NCBI GenBank assembly: GCA_018268415.1
Contig: JAFDWO010000036.1
Location: 1-64,000 of the forward strand
Direction of reading: 5' to 3'
Length of the DNA stretch: 64,000 nucleotides
From: Actinomycetota bacterium
GTDB taxonomy: Bacteria; Actinomycetota; Thermoleophilia; Solirubrobacterales; 70-9
Shown: piece after piece, positions 1-6,617 of the stretch
How the letters are laid out: each line of letters begins with the position of its first letter
Numbering within the stretch: the stretch's first letter is position 1
Notes under the pieces: model-generated
Seen by the model: the letters and a program-made list of their open reading frames with translations, nothing else
Database searches by the model: none
Told to the model about the DNA's origin: nothing
Made by a program: the position numbers and the translations under genes

Positions 1-130
1 GAACGACACCCCCCTGGCGTCGCTCGGCGTCGACGACTTCGGCCAGTCCGGGGACGTCGAGGACCTCTACCGGCATTTCGGCATCGACGCCGAGACGATC
101 GTCGGCGCGGCCGCCGACCTGATCCCCTGA
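1..130 (+). CDS. Pyruvate dehydrogenase E1 component, C-terminal end (partial)
   Basis: The reading frame is open from the window edge (frame from base 2) and stops at TGA 128-130. The 42 visible residues include DDFGQSG followed by EDLYRHFGID, which is the way the transketolase C-terminal domain of thiamine-dependent E1 enzymes ends. An E2 gene follows 18 bases later, so this is most likely the last part of a single-chain (AceE-like) or fused E1 that decarboxylates pyruvate and passes the acetyl group to the lipoyl domain of E2. Another 2-oxoacid E1 or a transketolase-like protein cannot be excluded from so short a piece. The start lies outside the window. Confidence 0.7.
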   Translation, partial: NDTPLASLGVDDFGQSGDVEDLYRHFGIDAETIVGAAADLIP

Positions 131-148
131 CCTGCACCGAAGGAGACG

Positions 149-1453
149 ATGAGCACCGCTACCGCAACCGTGGTCCTGATGCCGAAGCTGTCGGACTCGA
201 TGGAGGAAGGGACGATCCTCTCCTGGCTGGTCGCGGCCGGAACCGAGGTCATGGCCGGTCAGGACCTGCTCGAGGTCGAGGCCGACAAGGCAAACATGAC
301 GGTGGAGGCGGAAGCCGCGGGCGCCTTGGAGATCCTGGTCGAGGAGGGGGAGACGGTCGCCGTTGGCACGCCGATCGCCCGCATCGGCGGCGACGCGGGC
401 GCGCCCGTGGCCGCTCCGTCGCCGGGCGAGCTCGCGACGGCGAGTAAGGCCCCGGCCGCCCCTGACGCGCCGGTCGCCACTCCCGTCGCGACCCCGACCC
501 CGACCCCGACCAACGGGGCCGGGCCCCTCGGCGACACCCGCCGCAGCACCCCGCTGGCGCGGCGCCTGGCGCAGGTGCACGGGGTCGCGATCGACTTGAT
601 CGCGACCGGCAGCGGCATCGGCGGCCGGGTGGTCAAGGCCGACGTGCTCGCCGCCGCCGGGATCGAGTCGAAGACTGCCCCGGAGCCCACCCCCGCGGCG
701 GCACCGGAACCGGTCTCAGAAGACGCCGGTTCCGGTGCGGCCGCGAGAGTCGAGACGCCGAAGGGGGGATCGGAGACGATTTTCCTGTCCCGCCTCCAGG
801 TGGTGATCGCGCGGCGGATGGCCGAGGCGAAGGCGACCGTCCCGCATTTCCAGGTCGAGACCGAGGTGCGGATGGACGCGGCGATCGCGCTGCGCGGCGA
901 GCTGAAGGCGGTCGCCGGTGACGGCCCGGTGCCGTCGTTCAACGACATGATCGTTCGTGCCGTCGCACTGGCTTTGCGCGAGCACCCGAAAGCCAACGGC
1001 TCCTACATCGACGGCGCCTTCGAGCTGCACGACAAGGTGAATGTGGGGATAGCCGTCGCCGCCGAGGACGCCCTTGTGGTGCCGACGATCTTCGATGCCG
1101 ATCGCAAATCGCTGGGCGAGATCGCACGCGACTCGCGCCGGGTCGCGGCCCGGGTCCGGGAGGGCGCCGTGACCCCACCGGAATTGGCCGGTGGCACCTT
1201 CACCGTCTCCAACCTCGGGATGTTCGGGATGACCGCGATCTGTCCCGTGATCAACCCGCCGCAGGCGGCGATCCTCGGTGTGGGGAAGACCCGCGCGGTG
1301 CTGCAACGGGGTGTCGACGGTGAGATCGAGGACGCCTCGCTGATGACGCTGACCTTGAGCTGCGACCACCGCATCCTCTACGGCGCCGAGGCCGCCGAAT
1401 TCCTCGGCGCGATCCGCGACCTGCTCGAGACGCCCCTGCGGGTGGCGCTATGA
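149..1453 (+). CDS. 2-oxoacid dehydrogenase E2, dihydrolipoamide acyltransferase
   Basis: This is the core subunit of a pyruvate or related 2-oxoacid dehydrogenase complex, moving the acyl group from E1-bound thiamine to CoA. The 434 residues show one lipoyl domain (residues 8-80, lipoylated Lys47 in EADKANM), an Ala/Pro/Thr-rich linker, a peripheral-subunit-binding domain (about 130-165, STPLARRLA) and the catalytic domain (about 205-430). The start is supported by the Shine-Dalgarno sequence GAAGGAG. The catalytic signature, normally HxxxDG, reads HRILYG (His407 to Gly412), so the usual Asp is Tyr411. His407 is kept. The gene sits between an E1 end and a truncated E3, and its stop overlaps the next ORF by 4 bases. 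Confidence 0.93.
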   Translation: MSTATATVVLMPKLSDSMEEGTILSWLVAAGTEVMAGQDLLEVEADKANMTVEAEAAGALEILVEEGETVAVGTPIARIGGDAGAPVAAPSPGELATASKAPAAPDAPVATPVATPTPTPTNGAGPLGDTRRSTPLARRLAQVHGVAIDLIATGSGIGGRVVKADVLAAAGIESKTAPEPTPAAAPEPVSEDAGSGAAARVETPKGGSETIFLSRLQVVIARRMAEAKATVPHFQVETEVRMDAAIALRGELKAVAGDGPVPSFNDMIVRAVALALREHPKANGSYIDGAFELHDKVNVGIAVAAEDALVVPTIFDADRKSLGEIARDSRRVAARVREGAVTPPELAGGTFTVSNLGMFGMTAICPVINPPQAAILGVGKTRAVLQRGVDGEIEDASLMTLTLSCDHRILYGAEAAEFLGAIRDLLETPLRVAL

Positions 1454-1770
1454 CCGGCGCCACGGGAGCCGCGATGGCGCGACCCGACGCGCGGTCTAGG
1501 GAGATCGCCGCGGCGCTGCGCGGAGAGTGGCGGATGATCGGCTCGGTCTCATTGCGGCCCTGCAAGGACGCTGATGGTTTCGAGGCCGCTCTGTGCCTCG
1601 ACCCGATCGTCCTCAAAGGCTCGCTTGAGCAGCAGGGCTATCCGCGGACGGCGGGGGCGGCACAGAAGGTCGAGGCGCGTCGGCTCGCGGAGCTCGATCG
1701 ATGCGTGGAGCGGTTGAATCAGCGATTGCCGGAGGCAGAGCGCATCAAGGCTTTCTCGGTGATCGGCTGA
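1450..1770 (+). CDS. Small hypothetical protein between E2 and E3
   Basis: This 106-residue ORF starts with ATG inside the end of the E2 gene (ATGA overlap) and ends 3 bases before the E3 fragment, so it would be translationally coupled. I do not recognise the whole protein. The last 25 residues (ERLNQRLPEAERIKAF) faintly resemble the C-terminal tail of AMP-forming acyl-CoA ligases, so it may be a gene remnant. No signal peptide, membrane segment or metal motif is visible. Its tight placement argues for a real reading frame, but whether it makes a functional protein is open. Confidence 0.45.
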   Translation: MTGATGAAMARPDARSREIAAALRGEWRMIGSVSLRPCKDADGFEAALCLDPIVLKGSLEQQGYPRTAGAAQKVEARRLAELDRCVERLNQRLPEAERIKAFSVIG

Positions 1771-1773
1771 GCG

Positions 1774-2031
1774 ATGCCAGAGAGCTTCGATGTCATCGTG
1801 GTCGGGGGTGGCCCGGGCGGTTACGTCGCGGCCATCCGAGCCGCCCAGCTGGGCCAGAAGACGGCAGTCGTCGAGCGCGACAAGGCCGGCGGCCGTTGCC
1901 TCAACTACGCCTGCATCCCGGCGAAGACGATCCTCCGCTTGGCGGAGCTCTACGACGAGGTGAGGAACGGCGCCGAGCTCGGCATCACCGGCGACGTGTC
2001 GGTCGACTGGCCGCTCTGCAGGCATCCCTGA
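1774..2031 (+). pseudogene. lpdA: Dihydrolipoamide dehydrogenase (E3), truncated after 85 codons
   Basis: The N-terminus is a textbook E3 start. It has the FAD-binding Rossmann motif GGGPGGYVAAIRAAQLG (residues about 11-27) and the redox-active disulfide pair as CLNYAC, followed by IPAK. Normal E3 proteins are about 460 residues, with NAD-binding, central and dimerisation domains. Here the frame stops after DVSVDWPLCRHP, and from about base 2015 the DNA becomes the 3' part of an integrase gene. The remaining 80% of lpdA is not found elsewhere in the window. The fragment cannot make an active enzyme, so the complex must borrow E3 from another locus. A recombination or deletion event at the integrase remnant is the likely cause. 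Confidence 0.88.
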
Positions 2032-2194
2032 ACGGTCCCGCAACGACGTCGCCAACCTGAGCAACGGGACCATGGGCCTCGCGCTCCGACGGGCCGACGA
2101 GATCCTCGAAGGACGCGACCGGTCTCCGCTCCCAGTGGGCGTCACGCCGCACAAGCTCCGCCACACCTTCGCTTCCGTCCTGATCGCCTGCGGG
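2021..2194 (+). pseudogene. Tyrosine recombinase (integrase), C-terminal remnant
   Basis: In the frame running through base 2072 the translation reads RSRNDVANLSNG, then ALRRADEILEGR, then TPHKLRHTFASVLIACG. The HxLRHTFAS motif is the catalytic box II region (HxxR) of phage-type site-specific recombinases. No start is present, because the frame emerges from the broken lpdA. Homology ends after IACG, before the expected LGH and the catalytic tyrosine, so this is an internal fragment of about 58 codons. It lies just outside the left direct repeat of the downstream island, so it may be the relict of that island's integrase or of an older insertion. Confidence 0.75.
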
Positions 2195-2257
2195 CCGGAG
2201 GAGCGGGCGCGACCGAAGTCCCTCGTGGCGGGCGAGGGACCGCCTCGGAGGCCGAGG

Positions 2258-2494
2258 ATGACCTGGACGGCCAGGAGGAGGCCGCCTGATGGACGCCGCC
2301 TCGGTGATCGGGTCGCGATCCTCGCCCTGGTCGGCCCCTGGCTGCTCGGGGGTGTCGTGATGAGGGTCGGCGGATTTCTCCTGTTCCTGACGGGCGCCGG
2401 GTCCTCTGCGATCGGCGCCGTCGTACCGCTCCTGGCCGGCGCGGGCCCGTGGGCCTGCGGTCGGCTGCATCGCGCCGCCCACCGCCGCGCCTGA
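2258..2494 (+). CDS. Possible small membrane protein
   Basis: This 78-codon ORF begins with ATG after the integrase remnant, in the same frame. Its middle is hydrophobic (about residues 20-60, VAILALVGPWLLGGVV and FLLFLTGAGSSAIGAVV), enough for two membrane segments, and it ends in a basic tail (RLHRAAHRRA). I recognise no family. It may be a chance frame in GC-rich DNA. The stretch 2495-2709 after it holds no convincing gene, only a 10-bp hairpin at 2602-2634. Confidence 0.25.
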   Translation: MTWTARRRPPDGRRLGDRVAILALVGPWLLGGVVMRVGGFLLFLTGAGSSAIGAVVPLLAGAGPWACGRLHRAAHRRA

Positions 2495-2601
2495 GTCGGT
2501 CCGTTTCGTGCGCCTACCCCTCGGTCATTTCGGCCGCGCATGGATGCACGACATGTTCCGAAGCTGGTGCCACCGGCTCGCATCGGCGCATATCGGCGTC
2601 A

Positions 2602-2634
2602 TTTCAGGCACCCGAGCGGCTCAAGTGCCTGAAA
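2602..2634. repeat. 10-bp perfect hairpin outside the left island junction
   Basis: The arms TTTCAGGCAC (2602-2611) and GTGCCTGAAA (2625-2634) are exact reverse complements around a 13-nt loop. A T-run does not follow, so it is a poor intrinsic terminator on the plus strand. Similar hairpins lie at 2873-2896, 21444-21465 and 21490-21524, that is, at both ends of the genomic island. Confidence 0.5.
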
Positions 2635-2709
2635 GAGGCCCTGATCGGTGGCTGCGTGTGGCGGCTAAGGGCCGCCGGAAGGGACCGATTTGCAGGTACT
2701 TCGCGAGAG

Positions 2710-2757
2710 TGGAGCTAGGCGGATTCGAACCGCCGACCTCCTGGGTGCGATACAGGC
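2710..2757 (-). repeat. Left island junction: duplicated 3' half of tRNA-Ala (attachment site)
   Basis: Bases 2710-2757 match 21542-21589 at 47 of 48 positions (single mismatch at 2752/21584). The copy at 21542 is the 3' half of an intact tRNA-Ala gene on the minus strand; here similarity stops in the anticodon stem, so no tRNA can form. A direct repeat of a tRNA 3' end is the usual scar of integration by a tyrosine recombinase. The two copies are 18,832 bases apart and bracket the defence-gene island. Confidence 0.88.
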
Positions 2758-2872
2758 TGTCTTGATCTCCCTGTCTCTGGGAATTTGGCTTTGTGATGCG
2801 GTGTGCGGCCCTACCCAGAAGGGCTCTTGGAATCGCGGATAGGTGTGGATATGCGCCGATATGCGGGGATTC

Positions 2873-2896
2873 GGGCACTCAAACGCATTAGTGCCC
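2873..2896. repeat. 7-bp hairpin just inside the left island junction
   Basis: GGGCACT (2873-2879) pairs with AGTGCCC (2890-2896) around a 10-nt loop. It lies between the left attachment copy and the toxin-antitoxin promoter. It may serve as an accessory recombination site or an insulating hairpin; this is an inference from position only. Confidence 0.4.
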
Positions 2897-2926
2897 AATT
2901 TGTCGGCGGCGGTTTAAACCACAAGC

Positions 2927-2955
2927 TTGCCAATGACATACAACGTGTGTACATT
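2927..2955 (+). promoter_or_regulatory. Promoter with overlapping operator for the toxin-antitoxin pair
   Basis: TTGCCA (2927-2932) and TACATT (2950-2955) are spaced by 17 bp and lie just upstream of the antitoxin ATG at 2962. The inverted repeat TACA-N5-TGTA (2939-2951) overlaps the -10 region. That is where ribbon-helix-helix antitoxins of the DUF1778 family usually bind to repress their own operon. The promoter is recognised by consensus and position only. Confidence 0.55.
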
Positions 2956-2961
2956 GAATCT

Positions 2962-3249
2962 ATGGCTCGTACCACCAAAGAAACCCCGAGAGTCAAAGGT
3001 CAGCGCCTCAGCCTTCGGGTCGAGGACAGGGACCGTGAGCTCTTCGATCGTGCTGCCGACGCGAACCGCGAGACGCTGACGCAGTTCCTGGTCGCCGGCG
3101 GCCGCGAGCGCGCCGAGCGCCTGCTCGCCGATCGCACCCGCTTCCAGCTTGCGCCGGACGCCTGGGACGAACTGGTCGCGATCATGGATCGGGAGGCCAA
3201 GCCGAACCCGAAGCTCGCGAAGCTCTTCTCCCGTCGTTCAGACGCATAG
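2962..3249 (+). CDS. DUF1778 (TacA-like) antitoxin
   Basis: This 95-residue protein starts at ATG 2962; the frame is open further upstream but has no better start. Residues 12-45 (QRLSLRVEDRDRELFDRAA, then LTQFLVAGG) form the ribbon-helix-helix DNA-binding domain of DUF1778 antitoxins. The C-terminal half (FQLAPDAWDELVAIMD) is the toxin-neutralising segment typical of TacA/AtaR partners. The acetyltransferase gene follows 6 bases downstream, the standard order for TacAT modules. The antitoxin should bind the toxin and, with it, repress the promoter at 2927-2955. As the first gene inside the island it may help keep the island from being lost. Confidence 0.87.
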   Translation: MARTTKETPRVKGQRLSLRVEDRDRELFDRAADANRETLTQFLVAGGRERAERLLADRTRFQLAPDAWDELVAIMDREAKPNPKLAKLFSRRSDA

Positions 3250-3255
3250 ATCCAA

Positions 3256-3786
3256 GTGGCAACGCTGAGCGGTCCTAGACCGTTAGAGCGCAAAGACATC
3301 CGCGACGGCTTCAACTGCGGCGTCGCCTCGCTGGACACCTGGCTGACTGAGCACGCGCCGAGCGCCGAGGCCGCCGGCTCGGCCCGCACCTACGTGGTCG
3401 TCGACGACGAGCAGGACCGCATCGTCGGCTACTACGCGTTGACCGTCGCCTCGCTTGAACGTGAGGAAGCGACGAGTCGAGCATCCAAAGGCATGCCCCG
3501 TCATCCGATTCCGGCGATGCTGTTGGCTCGGCTGGCGGTCGACGATTCGGTCCAGGGCGATGGCATCGGGGCGACGCTCCTCGCCGACGCGATGCAACGA
3601 ACGCTCCTGGTCGCCGGGGAGACCGGGATCCGTCTCCTCCTCGTCCACACCGTCAACGAGGACGCCAGGAGCTTCTATCTCCACTACGGCTTCGAAGCGT
3701 CGCCATCCGATCCAATGAATCTGCAACTCCTGATCAAGGACATCAGGGCAACGCTTGGGATCGCCGGAAATGAACCGAGCGACTAG
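3256..3786 (+). CDS. GNAT-family (TacT-like) acetyltransferase toxin
   Basis: This 176-residue protein begins at GTG, 6 bases after the antitoxin stop. It has the GNAT fold. The N-terminal strand and helix are typical of TacT/AtaT toxins (ERKDIRDGFNCGVASLDTWL, about residues 11-30), the acetyl-CoA pyrophosphate loop is SVQGDGIGATLL (about 98-109), and the C-terminal FYLHYGFEASP carries the usual catalytic tyrosine. Members of this family acetylate the amino group of charged aminoacyl-tRNA and stop translation. The tRNA target here is unknown. The gene ends 60 bases before the convergent PLD gene. Confidence 0.87.
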   Translation: MATLSGPRPLERKDIRDGFNCGVASLDTWLTEHAPSAEAAGSARTYVVVDDEQDRIVGYYALTVASLEREEATSRASKGMPRHPIPAMLLARLAVDDSVQGDGIGATLLADAMQRTLLVAGETGIRLLLVHTVNEDARSFYLHYGFEASPSDPMNLQLLIKDIRATLGIAGNEPSD

Positions 3787-3845
3787 AACGGGAGGGGGCT
3801 CCTACCGACGCCCTATCCTCATTCGCCAGCCGCCCCTTTGGGCGC

Positions 3846-5105
3846 CTAGCCCGCCGGGCCGTCAATCTCAAATGGCCAGTCGAGGCTCGCAAGCTGGGTT
3901 GGTTGCAGCTGACCGTTGTCTTGGAACGCGAGCTCCAGGCGCTCGTTCAACCATTCGATTCCGGCAGGTGCCAGGCGCACCGCAGCCGACTGTCGGATCG
4001 ACCTCCGCGGATCGGTATTGCCTGAACCGGACTTGAGATTTTCAGCCGTCGAGGCGAACGCGTGGGGACCGAGTTCATCCATCAGCTCGACCAAGGAGAC
4101 CCCGTCTCCCATCGAGCCGTCGAGGAATTCTCCGTCGTGCACCCTTATGTAGTGCGGCCAGTCCTTCTTCCATGGTCGTCTGGCGAGATCCGCCGGGGAA
4201 GCATCGTCGCGACCCTTCTCGTAGCGCTGCCCGACCGCCCGGCCGAAGATCATCGTGTCGTTCGGACTGTGAACGAGTCTGGACATGAACATCACGGCGC
4301 CGTCTTCGACGGACCGCGGGCGCTTGTTCCTCGGGTAGGTGCACGCCCAATGACAGCCGCCGCTGCTCAGTTCGTCCAGCACGAGGTAGTCCCGAAGCGC
4401 GCGGTTGTCGCTCTTGCCGAAGAACTTCACGAACGCCTGCGGCGGCTCGTCGAACAGGGGAGGGAGCTGCGGAAAATCGAGCGCCCCCACCACAGCGCCC
4501 TCGTCGCCGAGCCCGGCACCTGCCTGGGAGGCGCCGGGGATCGACTGGGCCTCGATTCGTCCATCCCACTCGTCCAACTTCGGGATCGTCAGATTGGGTC
4601 CCGCCCCCTCCCATAGCTGGTCGAAATAGGAGGCACACCGCTTCGGTATTGCTCCGCCTTCCGCGACCACGCCCAACTCATGGTTTTTTCGCAGGCCCGC
4701 TTCGGTCATGTTCGCCGAGGTGATGACGGCCTGTTTAGAGTCGAACAGATAGAGCTTTGCGTGAAGACGCTTTACTCCTCGCACTTCCGCACCACGCTTG
4801 ATCAGACGCCGCAGGGCCGAGGTGTCGGAAACCCCGTCGCGAAAGTTGTCGAGGTTGAATCGCGTAAGAACGCGGACCGACGAGCCCGACCCGGAGAAGA
4901 GCTTCTCTACTGCGCCGTCCTTGATGAAGGGGCTGGCGATCCTCACCTCAGCGACGTCGTCGCCGAGCGCCGCCTCTAACTCCTGCCACCATCCCCCATC
5001 GACCAACCGAACCGTCATTAGCTCGGCTATCCAATCCTCGCTCTGGGCCTCGCCATGGAATTCGAGTACACCATCGGCGTCAGTCCTCTCGTCCGTGATC
5101 CTCAC
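3846..5105 (-). CDS. PLD-family nuclease with C-terminal EVE/PUA-like domain
   Basis: The protein is 419 residues. The N-terminal half is phospholipase D-like: the HKD motif is HAKLYLFD (His115, Lys117, Asp122), followed by TSANMT and an acidic NHELG. Only one HKD is visible, so activity would require a dimer, as in bacterial Nuc and restriction-type PLD enzymes. The second half (about 235-370), with FGRAVGQRY and KDWPHYIRV, resembles EVE/PUA-like domains that read modified bases; this assignment is weaker. It is the last gene of a three-gene minus-strand operon and overlaps the upstream zincin gene by 26 bases. The context suggests a nuclease effector of a defence module. DrmC of DISARM is also a PLD protein, but the other DISARM genes are absent. 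Confidence 0.75.
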   Translation of the reverse strand: MRITDERTDADGVLEFHGEAQSEDWIAELMTVRLVDGGWWQELEAALGDDVAEVRIASPFIKDGAVEKLFSGSGSSVRVLTRFNLDNFRDGVSDTSALRRLIKRGAEVRGVKRLHAKLYLFDSKQAVITSANMTEAGLRKNHELGVVAEGGAIPKRCASYFDQLWEGAGPNLTIPKLDEWDGRIEAQSIPGASQAGAGLGDEGAVVGALDFPQLPPLFDEPPQAFVKFFGKSDNRALRDYLVLDELSSGGCHWACTYPRNKRPRSVEDGAVMFMSRLVHSPNDTMIFGRAVGQRYEKGRDDASPADLARRPWKKDWPHYIRVHDGEFLDGSMGDGVSLVELMDELGPHAFASTAENLKSGSGNTDPRRSIRQSAAVRLAPAGIEWLNERLELAFQDNGQLQPTQLASLDWPFEIDGPAG

Positions 5106-5844
5106 CGAGTGCGGCGGCGGCGGCCATGCCGAGGTATTTGGTCAGCACCGACTCGAAGAATCTGGTGGCGTCGACAGCGCCGGTGGTCGCGTGCGCGGCC
5201 TCATGGAGGAGCGTTCCGCCATAGCTCTCGATCGAAGTCAGCTGATCGCGCTTGATGACGATCGCGCCCAAGTTGGAGTCCCAGACCCCCTGGGTGCTAT
5301 CGAGGCCGACCCGCATCGTCTCCGAGATCAGAACCTCCGGAGAGGAGTCGGTCTCGATTCCGATCAGCTTCATCAGTACGGGCGTCGCGTCAAACACTCT
5401 GCGCTCGTGCGCCGCTAGATCATCGACCCCGACAAACTCATATCGGAAGCTTTCGTTGTACTGCTCGAGGTAGCCCTCAAGCGTCCGCAGCTCGGTGTCG
5501 CCCTCTTCGACTTGCCGTTCGAGCTTCGCCTTCTGAGCGTCATCGACGGCCACCACTTCATAGCCGTCCTGCCGCATGTTGTCGACCACGTCGGGGTGAA
5601 GGCGCATCTCTTCCTCGGTGAGATAGGTCACCTCGGAGCGCGCATGGAGCAGGTTTAGCGCCCGCTGGGAGATCTCGATCCACTGCATCTCATCGCACTG
5701 GTTGCCGCGCGCTCTTGCGGCGACCTGATCAGCCAGCGCCTCGGTGACCGTCTCTGACTGAGCGGATCTCAGAATCGCCTTGACGCGTTCGGCATAGGTC
5801 GTGCGTCCTACGTTGAGGCGCTCCCGATTGAGCCGCTTCTTCAT
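5080..5844 (-). CDS. Zincin-like metallopeptidase domain protein (HEAAH)
   Basis: The product is 254 residues with a zinc-binding HEAAH at 214-218 and a candidate third ligand Glu231 in RFFESVL. The rest is helical and partly charged, without a signal peptide, so it should act in the cytoplasm. Its ATG overlaps the stop of the GHKL ATPase gene by 4 bases. Its N-terminus (MKKRLNRERLNVGRT) reads like the middle of a protein rather than a beginning, as if the two genes once made one ATPase-peptidase polypeptide. It may cleave a toxin or sensor protein in response to the ATPase. Peptidase activity is inferred from the HExxH motif alone. Confidence 0.6.
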   Translation of the reverse strand: MKKRLNRERLNVGRTTYAERVKAILRSAQSETVTEALADQVAARARGNQCDEMQWIEISQRALNLLHARSEVTYLTEEEMRLHPDVVDNMRQDGYEVVAVDDAQKAKLERQVEEGDTELRTLEGYLEQYNESFRYEFVGVDDLAAHERRVFDATPVLMKLIGIETDSSPEVLISETMRVGLDSTQGVWDSNLGAIVIKRDQLTSIESYGGTLLHEAAHATTGAVDATRFFESVLTKYLGMAAAAALGEDHGRED

Positions 5845-6485
5845 CCCTCGGTGAGACTCGTGATGTTGTACGAAAAGAGAAAGTTCTTCTCTTCGCTGGC
5901 CAAGACGCCGCTGATGTAGACCCGGGCATCCCAGGGCCCTTTCCGGAGAACCTCGCCATACGCGGTCCGCTCGATTATCTGCTCACCGGAGAACCGGAGG
6001 AAGAGCGCCTTCGCCTTCGCCACGTCTTCCTGATCGACTCCGTCGAGAAGAACTTCCGTCCCGGCCATGCCGTCGATGCCAGGGGATCGCTCGACGTGAA
6101 GGGTCGTGATCCCCTCGAAGTTGTGCTTGTGGGCCTCGCGCAGCCTGAAGGTCCCGTGCGCGGAAATGATGGTCACACCGACACCCCTGCGGTAGAAGGT
6201 GGCCAAGGCGTCCTTCAGACCTACGCCGAACTTCCCGATCACTCCCTCAGGCGCCTGGAGCTTCTCGACGTTTTCGCTGAGGGTGAAGTGCTCGATCGAC
6301 AGTCCGCGACCGAAATCGCGGACGCGGCAGACAGCCTCGGCGCCCTCGTTGATCTCGACGTCGGCCGTTGAGGTCAGCAGTTGCTCGTCGAGCGCGTTGG
6401 CGATGAGCTCGCGGATGCCGTGCTCTATCTCCCAGTGCTCAAGGACTTCTTCGATGTTCAGGTCAAAGAGCTGGGGCTCCGACAT
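5841..6485 (-). CDS. GHKL-type ATPase (MutL/Hsp90/MORC-like fold)
   Basis: I start this gene at the ATG complementary to 6483-6485 (MSEPQLFDLN). The longer open frame would run into the divergent SIR2 gene. The 214 residues hold the Bergerat ATP-binding fold: N-box ELIANALDE (Asn30), D57-FGRGL, and the lid GKFGVGLKDAL (84-94). No transducer or kinase receiver domain is present, and the protein ends where homologues would be expected to continue. The next gene overlaps it by ATGA and may supply the missing half. GHKL ATPases recur in prokaryotic conflict systems as ATP-driven switches. The 132-bp divergent spacer to the SIR2 gene must carry promoters for both directions. Confidence 0.78.
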   Translation of the reverse strand: MSEPQLFDLNIEEVLEHWEIEHGIRELIANALDEQLLTSTADVEINEGAEAVCRVRDFGRGLSIEHFTLSENVEKLQAPEGVIGKFGVGLKDALATFYRRGVGVTIISAHGTFRLREAHKHNFEGITTLHVERSPGIDGMAGTEVLLDGVDQEDVAKAKALFLRFSGEQIIERTAYGEVLRKGPWDARVYISGVLASEEKNFLFSYNITSLTEG

Positions 6486-6617
6486 GAATGCACTCTTACA
6501 CCAAATCGCTTCACCGAGCCGTTCTTGCTGTCCACTGCAATTTTCACTTAGCATCTGGCAGATGGCTCGGCAGGGCAATCGCAGTCGAATCGATGGTGCG
6601 GGAAAGCTGGCGATCCG

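Noticed and set aside
2710-2782. Second tRNA-Ala gene
   Set aside because: Only the 3' half matches; the anticodon stem, D arm and acceptor 5' strand cannot form, so it is an attachment scar.
3846-6485. DISARM system because of the PLD protein
   Set aside because: No DrmA/DrmB (DUF1998), DrmE or methyltransferase genes are present.
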